Shown one piece after another: positions 35,260 to 47,220 of a stretch of DNA of 64,000 nt. Numbering within the stretch: position 1 is the stretch's first letter; every line of letters begins with the position of its first letter. Origin of the DNA: Budorcas taxicolor (Eukaryota > Chordata > Mammalia > Artiodactyla > Bovidae). The notes under the pieces were generated by a model. The model was not told where the DNA came from. It searched no databases and worked only from the letters and a program-made list of their open reading frames with translations. Where the stretch lies: positions 144,672 to 208,671 of the forward strand of contig NW_026291782.1 of assembly GCF_023091745.1 (NCBI RefSeq). The letters are read 5' to 3'. The translations under genes were made by a program, and so were the position numbers.

Positions 35260-38085
35260 GTGATCAGCCTCGAGACGCCTCAGCGGAAATGGGCCTCATC
35301 TCTCCTGGAGGGGAGAACCTCCTGGATTTTCTCGACTTGCGGCAGGTCTTCTCGAGTTACGACGGGGACCTCAGGGACCCGCTCTGGTGGCCTCAGGAAA
35401 GGCCAGTCCACATGCGAGTTGCTAGGGGACCTCTCGGGATTCCTCTCCCGGCCATGCCGGGGCCTCAGTCCTTGTGTGGAGTCGGGGCCGGAACCTGAGG
35501 ATTCCTCTCCAGTGTTGCCATGGATCTTGGGGTGCTTCTGAGTCTCCCCAGGGGAGTCAGGCCTCGTCTCGAGTGGGAGCATGCACGTGCACTTTCCTCC
35601 CGAGCTGCAGCAGTAGTGTCACGCTTCCTGTCACGTGGATCAAGGGATCTGTGGTTTCCCTCGAGGCTTTCGCTCGAGGCTTTCCCACGAGGCTTTCCCA
35701 CAGGGCTGTGCCACGTGCCACCTTGGTGGGAGTCGATCCTCGGCGTGAAAGACGAGCCGGTGAAGGGAAAAGAGGTTCCTCTGGAATGGATTGAGACATC
35801 TGGGGGACTCTTGGAATGGTGGCACGACCCTGGAGTTCCTCTCGCCGTTCCTGTTGAGAGGGCCTCCACTTGAGATGCGATGGGAACACCGGGAACTCTT
35901 TCCCGACGAAGCAGGGAAAGGATCCCTCATCTCGAGCAACGAGGTGGAAACGGGGCTCCTCTGATGTGGGTGGGACTCTCGTGTTTCCTCTCGAGTGGAG
36001 GCGGGTATGTCGGGGAACTTCTTGATTTGCACCAAGGGTGTGAAGGACCCTTTCGAAGTTCCAGAGGTGAGGTGTCATCAGCCTCGAGACGCCTCAGCGG
36101 AAATGGGCCTCATCTCGCCTGGAGGGGAGAACCTCCTGGATTTTCTCGAGTTGCGGCAGGTCTTCTCGAGTTACGAAGGGGACCTCAGGGACCCGCTCTG
36201 GTGGCCTCAGGAGAGGCCAGTCCCCATGCGAGTTGCTAGGGGCCATCTCGGGATTCCTCTCCCGTCCATGCCGGGGCCTAAGACCTTGTGTGGAGTCGGG
36301 GCCGAAACCTGAGGATTCCTCTCCAGTGTTGCCATAGATCTTGGGGTGCTTCTGAGTCTCCCCAGGGGAGTCAGGCCTCGTCTCGAGTGGGGGCATTCAC
36401 GTGCGCTTTCCTCCCGACCTGCAGCAGTAGTGTCACGCTTCCTGTAACGTGGATCAAGGGATCTGTGGATTCCCTCGAGGCTTCCGATGGGGGCTTTCCC
36501 ACGAGGCTTTCCCACAGGGCTGTGCCACGTACCACCTTGGTGGGAGTCTATCCTCGTCGTGAAAGACGAGTCGGTGAAGGGAAAAGAGGTTCCTCTGGAA
36601 TGGACTGAGACATCAGGGGGACTCTTGGAGTGGTGGCACGACCCTGGAGTTCCTCTCGCCATTCCTGTTGAGAGGGCCTCCTCTTGAGATGCGACGGGAA
36701 CGCCGGGAACTCTTTCCCGACGAAGCAGGGAAAGGATCCCTCATCTCGAGCTATGAGGCGGAAAAGGGGCTCCTCTGGATGTGGGCGGGACCCTCGTGTT
36801 TCCTCTCGAGTGGAGACGGGTATGTCGGGGAACTTCTTGATTTGCACCAAGGGTGTGAAGGACCCTTTTGAAGTTCCAGAGGTGAGGTGTGATCAGCCTG
36901 GAGACGCCTCAGCGGAAATTGGCCTCATCTCGCCTGGAGGGGAGAACCTCCTGGATTTTCTCGAGTTGCGGCAGGTCTTCCCGAGTTACGAATAGGACCT
37001 CAGGGACCCGCTCTGGTGGCCTCAGGAAAGGCCAGTCCCCATGCAAGTTGCTAGGGGCCTCTCGGGATTTCTCTCCCGTCCATGCCGGGGCCTCAGTCCT
37101 TGTGTGGAGTCGGGGCTGGAACCTGAGTATTCCTCTCCAGTGTTGCCATGGATCTTGGGGTGCTTCTGAGTCTCCCCAGTGGAGTCGGGCATCGTCTCGA
37201 GAGAGGGCATGCACGTGTGCTTTCCTCCCGAGCTGCAGCAGTAGTGTCACGCTTCCTGTCACCTGGATCAAGGGATCTGTGGCTTTCCCTCGAGGCTGTC
37301 CCTCGAGGCTTTCCCACGAGGCTTTCCCACAGGGCTGTGCCACGTGCCACCTTGGTGGGAGTCGATCCTCGGCCTGAAAGACGAGCCGGTGAAGGGAAAA
37401 GAGGTTCCTCTGGAATGGACTGAGACATCTGGGGGACTCTTGGAATGGTGGCACGACCCTGGAGTACCTCTCGCCGTTCCTGTTGAGAGGGCCTCCTCTT
37501 GAGATGCGACAGGAACGCCGGGAACTCTTTCCCGACGAAGCAGGGAAAGGATCCCTCATCTCGAGCTACGAGGCGGAAACGGGGCTCCTCTGGATGTGGC
37601 CGGGACTCTAGTGTTTCCTCTCTAGTGGAGGCGGGTATGTCGGGGAACTTCTTGATTTGCACCAAGGGTGTGAAGGACCCTTTCGAAGTTCCAGAGGTGA
37701 GGTGTGATCAGCCTCGAGACGCCTCTGCGGAAATGGGCCTCATCTCGCCTGGAGGGGAGAACCTCCTGGATTTTCTCGAGTTGCGGCAGGTCTTCTCGAG
37801 TTACGACGGGGACCTCAGGGACCCGCTCTGGTGGCCTCAGGAAAGGCCAGTCCCCATGCGAGTTGCTAGGGGCCATCTCGGGATTCCTCTCCCGTCCATG
37901 CCGGGGCCTAAGACTTTGTGTGGAGTCGGGGCCGGAACCTGAGGATCCCTCTCCAGTGTTGCCATGGATCTTGGGGTGCTTCTGAGTCTCCCCAGGGGAG
38001 TCAGGCCTCGTCTCGAGTGGGGGCATGCACGTGCGCTTTCCTCCCGAGCTGCAGCAGTAGTGTCACGCTTCCTGTCACGTGGATC
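35260..38085 (+). repeat. Copy 1 of 6-monomer-spaced duplication (4,887 bp)
   Basis: This matches 40,147-42,960. Shared rare variants include CTCGACTTGCGG, GTCCACATGCG, CCCGGCCATGCC (35,449), GAGCAACGAGG (35,935), GCTCCTCTGATGTGG (35,957), ATAGATCTTG (36,334) and GGGACTCTAGTG (37,604). Copy 2 lacks one 13-bp unit, so the offset falls from 4,887 to 4,874 after position 37,309. Confidence 0.75.
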
Positions 38086-39558
38086 AAGGCATCTGTGGCT
38101 TTCCCTCGAGGCTGTCCCTCGAGGCTTTCCCACGAGGCTTTCCCACAGGGCTGTGCCACGTGCCACCTTGGTGTGAGTCGATCCTCGGCGTGAAAGACGA
38201 GCCGGTGAAGGGAAAAGAGGTTCCTCTGGAATGGACTGAGACATCTGGGGGACTCTTGGAATGGTGGCACGACCCTGCAGTTCCTCTCGCCGTTCCTGTT
38301 GAGAGAGCCTCCTCTTGAGATGTGACGGGAACGCCGGGAACTCTTTCCCGACGAAGCAGGGAAAGGATCCCTCATCTCGAGCTACGAGGCGGAAACGGGG
38401 CTCCTCTGGATGTGGGTGGGACCCTCGTGATTCCCCTCGAGTGGAGACGGGTATGTCGGGGAACTTCTTGATTTGCACCAAGTGTGTGAAGGAGCCTTTC
38501 GAAGTTCCAGAGGTGAGGTGTGATCAGCCTCGAGACGCCTCAGCGGAAATGGGCCTCATCTCGCCTGGAGGGGAGAACCTCCTGGATTTTCTCGAGTTGC
38601 GGCAGGTCTTCTCGAGTTACGAGGGGAACTCGGGACCCGCTCTGGTGGCCTCAGGAGAAGCCAGTCCCCATGCGAGTTGCTAGGGGCCATCTCGGGATTC
38701 CTCTCCCGTCCATGCCGGGGCCTAAGACCTTGTGTGGAGTCGGGGCCGAAACCTGAGGATTCCTCTCCAGTGTTGCCATGGATCTTGGGGTGCTTCTGAG
38801 TCTCCCCAGGGGAGTCAGGCCTCATCTCGAGTGGGGGCATTCACGTGCGCTTTCCTCCCGAGCTGCAGCAGTAGTGTCACGCTTCCTGTCACGTGGATCA
38901 AGGGATCTGTGGCTTTCCCTCGAGGCTGTCCCTCGAGGCTTTCCCACGAGGCTTCCCACAGGGCTGTGCCACGTGCCACCTTGGTGGGAGTCGATCCTCG
39001 GCGTGAAAACGAGCCGGTGAAGGGAAAAGAGTTTCCTCTGGAATGGACTGAGACATCTGGGGGACTCTTGGAGTGGTGGCACCACCCTGGAGTTCCTCTC
39101 GCCGTTCCTGTTGAGAGGGCCTCCTCTTGAGATACGACGGGAACGCCGGGAACTCTTTCCCGACGAAGCAGGGAAACGATCCCTCATCTCGAGCTATGAG
39201 GCGGAAACGGGGCTTCTCTGGATGTGGGCGGGACCCTCGTGATTCCTCTCGAGTGGAGACGGGTATGTCGGGGAACTTCTTGATATGCACCAATGGTGTG
39301 AAGGACCCTTTCGAAGTTCCAGAGGTGAGGTGTGATTAGCCTCGAGACGCCTCAGCGGAAATGGGCCTCATCTCGCCTGGAGGGGAGACCCTCCTGGATT
39401 TTCTCGAGTTGCGGCAGGTCTTCTCGAGTTACGACGGGGACCTCAGGGACCCGCTCTGGTGGCCTCAGGAGAGGCCAGTCCCCATGCGAGTTGCTAGGGG
39501 CCATCTCGGGATTCCTCTCCCGTCCATGCCGGGGCCTAAGACCATGTGTGGAGTCGGG
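38085..39558 (+). repeat. Copy 1 of 7-monomer-spaced short duplication (5,688 bp)
   Basis: This matches 43,773-45,246. Shared private variants are GGCATCTGTGG, CCCTGCAGTTCC, GAGAGAGCCTCC, GAGGGGAACTCGGG (a small deletion at 38,621) and GAAAACGAGCC (39,004). It ends where this copy has GGGCCGAAACC and the other GGGCTGGAACC. Confidence 0.7.
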
Positions 39559-40146
39559 GCCGAAACCTGAGGATTCCTCTCCAGTGTTGCCATGGATCTT
39601 GGGGTGCTTCTGAGTCTCCCCAGGGGAGTCAGGCCTCGTCTCGAGTGGGGGCATTCACGTGCGCTTTCCTCCCGACCTGCAGCAGTAGTGTCACGCTTCC
39701 TGTAACGTGGATCAAGGGATCTGTGGATTCCCTCGAGGCTTCCGATGGGGGCTTTCCCACGAGGCTTTCCCACAGGGCTGTGCCACGTACCACCTTGGTG
39801 GGAGTCTATCCTCGTCGTGAAAGACGAGTCGGTGAAGGGAAAAGAGGTTCCTCTGGAATGGACTGAGACATCAGGGGGACTCTTGGAGTGGTGGCACGAC
39901 CCTGGAGTTCCGCTCGCTATTCCTGTTGAGAGGGCCTCCTCTTGAGATGCGACGGGAACGCCGGGAACTCTTTCCCGACGAAGCAGGGAAAGGATCCCTC
40001 ATCTCGAGCTATGAGGCGGAAACGGGGCTCCTCTGGATGTGGGCGGGACCCTCGTGTTTCCTCTCGAGTGGAGGCGGGTATGTCGGGGAACTTCTTGATT
40101 TGCACCAAGGGTGTGAAGGACCCTTTCGAAGTTCCATAGGTGAGGT

Positions 40147-42960
40147 GTGATCAGCCTCGAGACGCCTCAGCGGAAATGGGCCTCATCTCTCCTGGAGGGG
40201 AGAACCTCCTGGATTTTCTCGACTTGCGGCAGGTCTTCTCGAGTTACGACGGGGACCTCAGGGACCCGCTCTGGTGGCCTCAGGAAAGGCCAGTCCACAT
40301 GCGAGTTGCTAGGGGACCTCTCGGGATTCCTCTCCCGGCCATGCCGGGGCCTCAGTCCTTGTGTGGAGTCGGGGCCGGAACCTGAGGATTCCTCTCCAGT
40401 GTTGCCATGGATCTTGGGGTGCTTCTGAGTCTCCCCAGGGGAGTCAGGCCTCGTCTCGAGTGGGGGCATGCACGTGCACTTTCCTCCCGAGCTGCAGCAG
40501 TAGTGTCACGCTTCCTGTCACGTGGATCAAGGGATCTGTGGTTTCCCTCGAGGCTTTCGCTCGAGGCTTTCCCACGAGGCTTTCCCACAGGGCTGTGCCA
40601 CGTGCCACCTTGGTGGGAGTCGATCCTCGGCGTGAAAGACGAGCCGGTGAAGGGAAAAGAGGTTCCTCTGGAATGGATTGAGACATCTGGGGGACTCTTG
40701 GAATGGTGGCACGACCCTGGAGTTCCTCTCGCCGTTCCTGTTGAGAGGGCCTCCACTTGAGATGCGATGGGAACACCGGGAACTCTTTCCCGACGAAGCA
40801 GGGAAAGGATCCCTCATCTCGAGCAACGAGGTGGAAACGGGGCTCCTCTGATGTGGGTGGGACTCTCGTGTTTCCTCTCGAGTGGAAGCGGGTATGTCGG
40901 GGAACTTCTTGATTTGCACCAAGGGTGTGAAGGACCCTTTCGAAGTTCCAGAGGTGAGGTGTCATCAGCCTCGAGACGCCTCAGCGGAAATGGGCCTCAT
41001 CTCGCCTGGAGGGGAGAACCTCCTGGATTTTCTCGAGTTGCGGCAGGTCTTCTCGAGTTACGAAGGGGACCTCAGGGACCCGCTCTGGTGGCCTCAGGAG
41101 AGGCCAGTCCCCATGCGAGTTGCTAGGGGCCATCTCGGGATTCCTCTCCCGTCCATGCCGGGGCCTAAGACCTTGTGTGGAGTCGGGGCCGAAACCTGAG
41201 GATTCCTCTCCAGTGTTGCCATAGATCTTGGGGTGCTTCTGAGTCTCCCCAGGGGAGTCAGGCCTCGTCTCGAGTGGGGGCATTCACGTGCGCTTTCCTC
41301 CCGACCTGCAGCAGTAGTGTCACGCTTCCTGTAACGTGGATCAAGGGATCTGTGGATTCCCTCGAGGCTTCCGATGGGGGCTTTCCCACGAGGCTTTCCC
41401 ACAGGGCTGTGCCACGTACCACCTTGGTGGGAGTCTATCCTCGTCGTGAAAGACGAGTCGGTGAAGGGAAAAGAGGTTCCTCTGGAATGGACTGAGACAT
41501 CAGGGGGACTCTTGGAGTGGTGGCACGACCCTGGAGTTCCTCTCGCCATTCCTGTTGAGAGGGCCTCCTCTTGAGATGCGACGGGAACGCCGGGAACTCT
41601 TTCCCGACGAAGCAGGGAAAGGATCCCTCATCTCGAGCTATGAGGCGGAAAAGGGGCTCCTCTGGATGTGGGCGGGACCCTCGTGTTTCCTCTCGAGTGG
41701 AGACGGGTATGTCGGGGAACTTCTTGATTTGCACCAAGGGTGTGAAGGACCCTTTTGAAGTTCCAGAGGTGAGGTGTGATCAGCCTGGAGACGCCTCAGC
41801 GGAAATGGGCCTCATCTCGCCTGGAGGGGAGAACCTCCTGGATTTTCTCGAGTTGCGGCAGGTCTTCCCGAGTTACGAATAGGACCTCAGGGACCCGCTC
41901 TGGTGGCCTCAGGAAAGGCCAGTCCCCATGCAAGTTGCTAGGGGCCTCTCGGGATTTCTCTCCCGTCCATGCCGGGGCCTCAGTCCTTGTGTGGAGTCGG
42001 GGCTGGAACCTGAGTATTCCTCTCCAGTGTTGCCATGGATCTTGGGGTGCTTCTGAGTCTCCCCAGTGGAGTCGGGCATCGTCTCGAGAGAGGGCATGCA
42101 CGTGTGCTTTCCTCCCGAGCTGCAGCAGTAGTGTCACGCTTCCTGTCACCTGGATCAAGGGATCTGTGGCTTTCCCTCGAGGCTGTCCCTCGAGGCTTTC
42201 CCACAGGGCTGTGCCACGTGCCACCTTGGTGGGAGTCGATCCTCGGCCTGAAAGACGAGCCGGTGAAGGGAAAAGAGGTTCCTCTGGAATGGACTGAGAC
42301 ATCTGGGGGACTCTTGGAATGGTGGCACGACCCTGGAGTTCCTCTCGCCGTTCCTGTTGAGAGGGCCTCCTCTTGAGATGCGACAGGAACGCCGGGAACT
42401 CTTTCCCGACGAAGCAGGGAAAGGATCCCTCATCTCGAGCTACGAGGCGGAAACGGGGCTCCTCTGGATGTGGCCGGGACTCTAGTGTTTCCTCTCTAGT
42501 GGAGGCGGGTATGTCGGGGAACTTCTTGATTTGCACCAAGGGTGTGAAGGACCCTTTCGAAGTTCCAGAGGTGAGGTGTGATCAGCCTCGAGACGCCTCT
42601 GCGGAAATGGGCCTCATCTCGCCTGGAGGGGAGAACCTCCTGGATTTTCTCGAGTTGCGGCAGGTCTTCTCGAGTTACGACGGGGACCTCAGGGACCCGC
42701 TCTGGTGGCCTCAGGAAAGGCCAGTCCCCATGCGAGTTGCTAAGGGCCATCTCGGGATTCCTCTCCCGTCCATGCCGGGGCCTAAGACTTTGTGTGGAGT
42801 CGGGGCCGGAACCTGAGGATCCCTCTCCAGTGTTGCCATGGATCTTGGGGTGCTTCTGAGTCTCCCCAGGGGAGTCAGGCCTCGTCTCGAGTGGGGGCAT
42901 GCACGTGCGCTTTCCTCCCGAGCTGCAGCAGTAGTGTCACGCTTCCTGTCACGTGGATCA
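40147..42960 (+). repeat. Copy 2 of 6-monomer-spaced duplication
   Basis: This is the partner of 35,260-38,085. It follows a monomer (39592) whose second half ends in CCATAGGTGAGG, the marker of M5 and M29, so the left junction joins unlike subtypes. Its 13-bp tract at 42170-42221 has four units. Confidence 0.75.
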
Positions 42961-43975
42961 AGGGATCTGTGTTTTCCCTCGAGGCTTTCGTTCGAGGCTT
43001 TCCCACGAGGCTTCCCACAGGGCTGTGCCACGTGCCACCTTGGTGGGAGTCGATCCTCGGCGTGAAAGACGAGCCGGTGAAGGGAAAAGAGGTTCCTCTG
43101 GAATGGACTGAGACATCTGGGGGACTCTTGGAATGGTGGCACGACCCTGGAGTTCCTCTCGCCGTTCCTGTTGAGAGGGCCTCCTCTTGAGATGCGACGG
43201 GAACGCCGGGAACTCTTTCCCGACGAAGCAGGGAAAGGATCCCTCATCTCGAGCTACGAGGCGGAAACGGGGCTCCTCTGGATGTGGGCGGGACCCTCGT
43301 GATTCCCCTCGAGTGGAGACGGGTATGTCGGGGAACTTCTTGATTTGCACCAAGGGTGTGAAGGACCGTTTTGAAGTTCCAGAGGTTAGGTGTGATCAGC
43401 CTCGAGACGCCTCAGCGGAAATGGGCCTCATCTCGCCTGGAGGGGAGAGCCTCCTGGATTTTCTCGAGTTGCGGCAGGTCTTCTCGAGTTACGACGGGGA
43501 CCTCTGGGACCCGCTCTGGTGGCCTCAGGAAAGGCCAGTCCCCATGCGAGTTGCTAGGGGACCTCTCGGGATTCCTCTCATGTCCATGCCGGGGCCTCAG
43601 TCCTTGTGTGGAGTCGGGTCCGGAACCTGAGGATTCCTCTCCAGTGTTGCCATGGATCTTGGGGTGCTTCTGAGTCTCCCCAGGGGAGTCAGGCCTCGTC
43701 TCGAGTGGGGGCATGCACGTGCGCTTTCCTCCCGAGCTGCAGCAGTAGTGTCACGCTTCCTGTCACGTGGATCAAGGCATCTGTGGCTTTCCCTCGAGGC
43801 TGTCCCTCGAGGCTTTCCCACGAGGCTTTCCCACAGGGCTGTGCCACGTGCCACCTTGGTGTGAGTCGATCCTCGGCGTGAAAGACGAGCCGGTGAAGGG
43901 AAAAGAGGTTCCTCTGGAATGGACTGAGACATCTGGGGGACTCTTGGAATGGTGGCACGACCCTGCAGTTCCTCT
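42000..43975 (+). repeat. Copy 1 of 4-monomer-spaced duplication (3,245 bp)
   Basis: This matches 45,245-47,220. Both copies contain the four-unit 13-bp tract, GGGACTCTAGTG, the GTGTTTTCCCTCGAGG variant (42,970) and the CTCTCATGTCCATGCC variant (43,575). It ends where this copy has CCCTGCAG and the other CCCTGGAG. Confidence 0.75.
42170..42221 (+). repeat. Contracted 13-bp tract, four units (M52)
   Basis: CTTTCCCACGAGG is missing, leaving four units and an 803-bp monomer. Its 4,887-bp partner at 37283 keeps five units, so the loss happened after that duplication. Confidence 0.9.
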
Positions 43976-45246
43976 CGCCGTTCCTGTTGAGAGAGCCTCC
44001 TCTTGAGATGTGACGGGAACGCCGGGAACTCTTTCCCGACGAAGCAGGGAAAGGATCCCTCATCTCGAGCTACGAGGCGGAAACGGGGCTCCTCTGGATG
44101 TGGGTGGGACCCTCGTGATTCCCCTCGAGTGGAGACGGGTATGTCGGGGAACTTCTTGATTTGCACCAAGTGTGTGAAGGAGCCTTTCGAAGTTCCAGAG
44201 GTGAGGTGTGATCAGCCTCGAGACGCCTCAGCGGAAATGGGCCTCATCTCGCCTGGAGGGGAGAACCTCCTGGATTTTCTCGAGTTGCGGCAGGTCTTCT
44301 CGAGTTACGAGGGGAACTCGGGACCCGCTCTGGTGGCCTCAGGAGAAGCCAGTCCCCATGCGAGTTGCTAGGGGCCATCTCGGGATTCCTCTCCCGTCCA
44401 TGCCGGGGCCTAAGACCTTGTGTGGAGTCGGGGCCGAAACCTGAGGATTCCTCTCCAGTGTTGCCATGGATCTTGGGGTGCTTCTGAGTCTCCCCAGGGG
44501 AGTCAGGCCTCATCTCGAGTGGGGGCATTCACGTGCGCTTTCCTCCCGAGCTGCAGCAGTAGTGTCACGCTTCCTGTCACGTGGATCAAGGGATCTGTGG
44601 CTTTCCCTCGAGGCTGTCCCTCGAGGCTTTCCCACGAGGCTTCCCACAGGGCTGTGCCACGTGCCACCTTGGTGGGAGTCGATCCTCGGCGTGAAAACGA
44701 GCCGGTGAAGGGAAAAGAGGTTCCTCTGGAATGGACTGAGACATCTGGGGGACTCTTGGAGTGGTGGCACGACCCTGGAGTTCCTCTCGCCGTTCCTGTT
44801 GAGAGGGCCTCCTCTTGAGATACGACGGGAACGCCGGGAACTCTTTCCCGACGAAGCAGGGAAACGATCCCTCATCTCGAGCTATGAGGCGGAAACGGGG
44901 CTTCTCTGGATGTGGGCGGGACCCTCGTGATTCCTCTCGAGTGGAGACGGGTATGTCGGGGAACTTCTTGATTTGCACCAATGGTGTGAAGGACCCTTTC
45001 GAAGTTCCAGAGGTGAGGTGTGATTAGCCTCGAGACGCCTCAGCGGAAATGGGCCTCATCTCGCCTGGAGGGGAGACCCTCCTGGATTTTCTCGAGTTGC
45101 GGCAGGTCTTCTCGAGTTACGACGGGGACCTCAGGGACCCGCTCTGGTGGCCTCAGGAGAGGCCAGTCCCCATGCGAGTTGCTAGGGGCCATCTCGGGAT
45201 TCCTCTCCCGTCCATGCCGGGGCCTAAGACCTTGTGTGGAGTCGGG
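43773..45246 (+). repeat. Copy 2 of 7-monomer-spaced short duplication
   Basis: This is the partner of 38,085-39,558. Its right limit coincides with the left limit of the 3,245-bp-offset repeat at about 45,246, a second clear recombination junction inside a monomer leader. Confidence 0.7.
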
Positions 45247-47220
45247 GCTGGAACCTGAGTATTCCTCTCCAGTGTTGCCATGGATCTTGGGGTGCTTCTG
45301 AGTCTCCCCAGTGGAGTCGGGCATCGTCTCGAGAGAGGGCATGCACGTGTGCTTTCCTCCCGAGCTGCAGCAGTAGTGTCACGCTTCCTGTCACCTGGAT
45401 CAAGGGATCTGTGGCTTTCCCTCGAGGCTGTCCCTCGAGGCTTTCCCACAGGGCTGTGCCACGTGCCACCTTGGTGGGAGTCGATCCTCGGCCTGAAAGA
45501 CGAGCCGGTGAAGGGAAAAGAGGTTCCTCTGGAATGGACTGAGACATCTGGGGGACTCTTGGAATGGTGGCACGACCCTGGAGTTCCTCTCGCCGTTCCT
45601 GTTGAGAGGGCCTCCTCTTGAGATGCGACAGGAACGCCGGGAACTCTTTCCCGACGAAGCAGGGAAAGGATCCCTCATCTCGAGCTACGAGGCGGAAACG
45701 GGGCTCCTCTGGATGTGGCCGGGACTCTAGTGTTTCCTCTCTAGTGGAGGCGGGTATGTCGGGGAACTTCTTGATTTGCACCAAGGGTGTGAAGGACCCT
45801 TTCGAAGTTCCAGAGGTGAGGTGTGATCAGCCTCGAGACGCCTCTGCGGAAATGGGCCTCATCTCGCCTGGAGGGGAGAACCTCCTGGATTTTCTCGAGT
45901 TGCGGCAGGTCTTCTCGAGTTACGACGGGGACCTCAGGGACCCGCTCTGGTGGCCTCAGGAAAGGCCAGTCCCCATGCGAGTTGCTAGGGGCCATCTCGG
46001 GATTCCTCTCCCGTCCATGCCGGGGCCTAAGACTTTGTGTGGAGTCGGGGCCGGAACCTGAGGATCCCTCTCCAGTGTTGCCATGGATCTTGGGGTGCTT
46101 CTGAGTCTCCCCAGGGGAGTCAGGCCTCGTCTCGAGTGGGGGCATGCACGTGCGCTTTCCTCCCGAGCTGCAGCAGTAGTGTCACGCTTCCTGTCACGTG
46201 GATCAAGGGATCTGTGTTTTCCCTCGAGGCTTTCGTTCGAGGCTTTCCCACGAGGCTTCCCACAGGGCTGTGCCACGTGCCACCTTGGTGGGAGTCGATC
46301 CTCGGCGTGAAAGACGAGCCGGTGAAGGGAAAAGAGGTTCCTCTGGAATGGACTGAGACATCTGGGGGACTCTTGGAATGGTGGCACGACCCTGGAGTTC
46401 CTCTCGCCGTTCCTGTTGAGAGGGCCTCCTCTTGAGATGCGACGGGAACGCCGGGAACTCTTTCCCGACGAAGCAGGGAAAGGATCCCTCATCTCGAGCT
46501 ACGAGGCGGAAACGGGGCTCCTCTGGATGTGGGCGGGACCCTCGTGATTCCCCTCGAGTGGAGACGGGTATGTCGGGGAACTTCTTGATTTGCACCAAGG
46601 GTGTGAAGGACCGTTTTGAAGTTCCAGAGGTTAGGTGTGATCAGCCTCGAGACGCCTCAGCGGAAATGGGCCTCATCTCGCCTGGAGGGGAGAGCCTCCT
46701 GGATTTTCTCGAGTTGCGGCAGGTCTTCTCGAGTTACGACGGGGACCTCTGGGACCCGCTCTGGTGGCCTCAGGAAAGGCCAGTCCCCATGCGAGTTGCT
46801 AGGGGACCTCTCGGGATTCCTCTCATGTCCATGCCGGGGCCTCAGTCCTTGTGTGGAGTCGGGTCCGGAACCTGAGGATTCCTCTCCAGTGTTGCCATGG
46901 ATCTTGGGGTGCTTCTGAGTCTCCCCAGGGGAGTCAGGCCTCGTCTCGAGTGGGGGCATGCACGTGCGCTTTCCTCCCGAGCTGCAGCAGTAGTGTCACG
47001 CTTCCTGTCACGTGGATCAAGGCATCTGTGGCTTTCCCTCGAGGCTGTCCCTCGAGGCTTTCCCACGAGGCTTTCCCACAGGGCTGTGCCACGTGCCACC
47101 TTGGTGTGAGTCGATCCTCGGCGTGAAAGACGAGCCGGTGAAGGGAAAAGAGGTTCCTCTGGAATGGACTGAGACATCTGGGGGACTCTTGGAATGGTGG
47201 CACGACCCTGGAGTTCCTCT
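45245..47220 (+). repeat. Copy 2 of 4-monomer-spaced duplication (3,245 bp)
   Basis: This is the partner of 42,000-43,975. Immediately after it the array changes to segment V-like monomers (GGCTAGG instead of GGGTATG, then CCGAAATGGG), so it forms the right edge of subfamily IV. Confidence 0.75.
45415..45466 (+). repeat. Contracted 13-bp tract, four units (M56)
   Basis: Same one-unit loss as at 42170, inherited through the 3,245-bp-offset duplication. This places that duplication after the contraction. Confidence 0.9.

Larger units (their letters stand above)
23240..35519 (+). repeat. Array segment III: monomers M29-M43
   Basis: Anchors are at 23240, 24054, 24869, 25711, 26525, 27340, 28155, 28969, 29785, 30601, 31415, 32231, 33047, 33889 and 34704. 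M29-M36 copy M5-M12 in order. M37 (29785) breaks the pattern: its leader reads GTGTTGCAGCAGGTCTAACC (29600-29619) and the monomer mixes several subtypes. M38-M39 resemble M22-M23. M41 (33047) has the seven-unit 13-bp tract. M42 and M43 (33889, 34704) share the private CTCGCCGAGAAAGACG variant at about 34108 and 34926, a recent single-monomer duplication. Confidence 0.85.

Noticed and set aside
41796..42539. Open frame of 247 codons on the - strand
   Set aside because: It arises from the 13-bp contraction shifting one satellite frame into another. The corresponding region at 36,909-37,665 is split into two frames.
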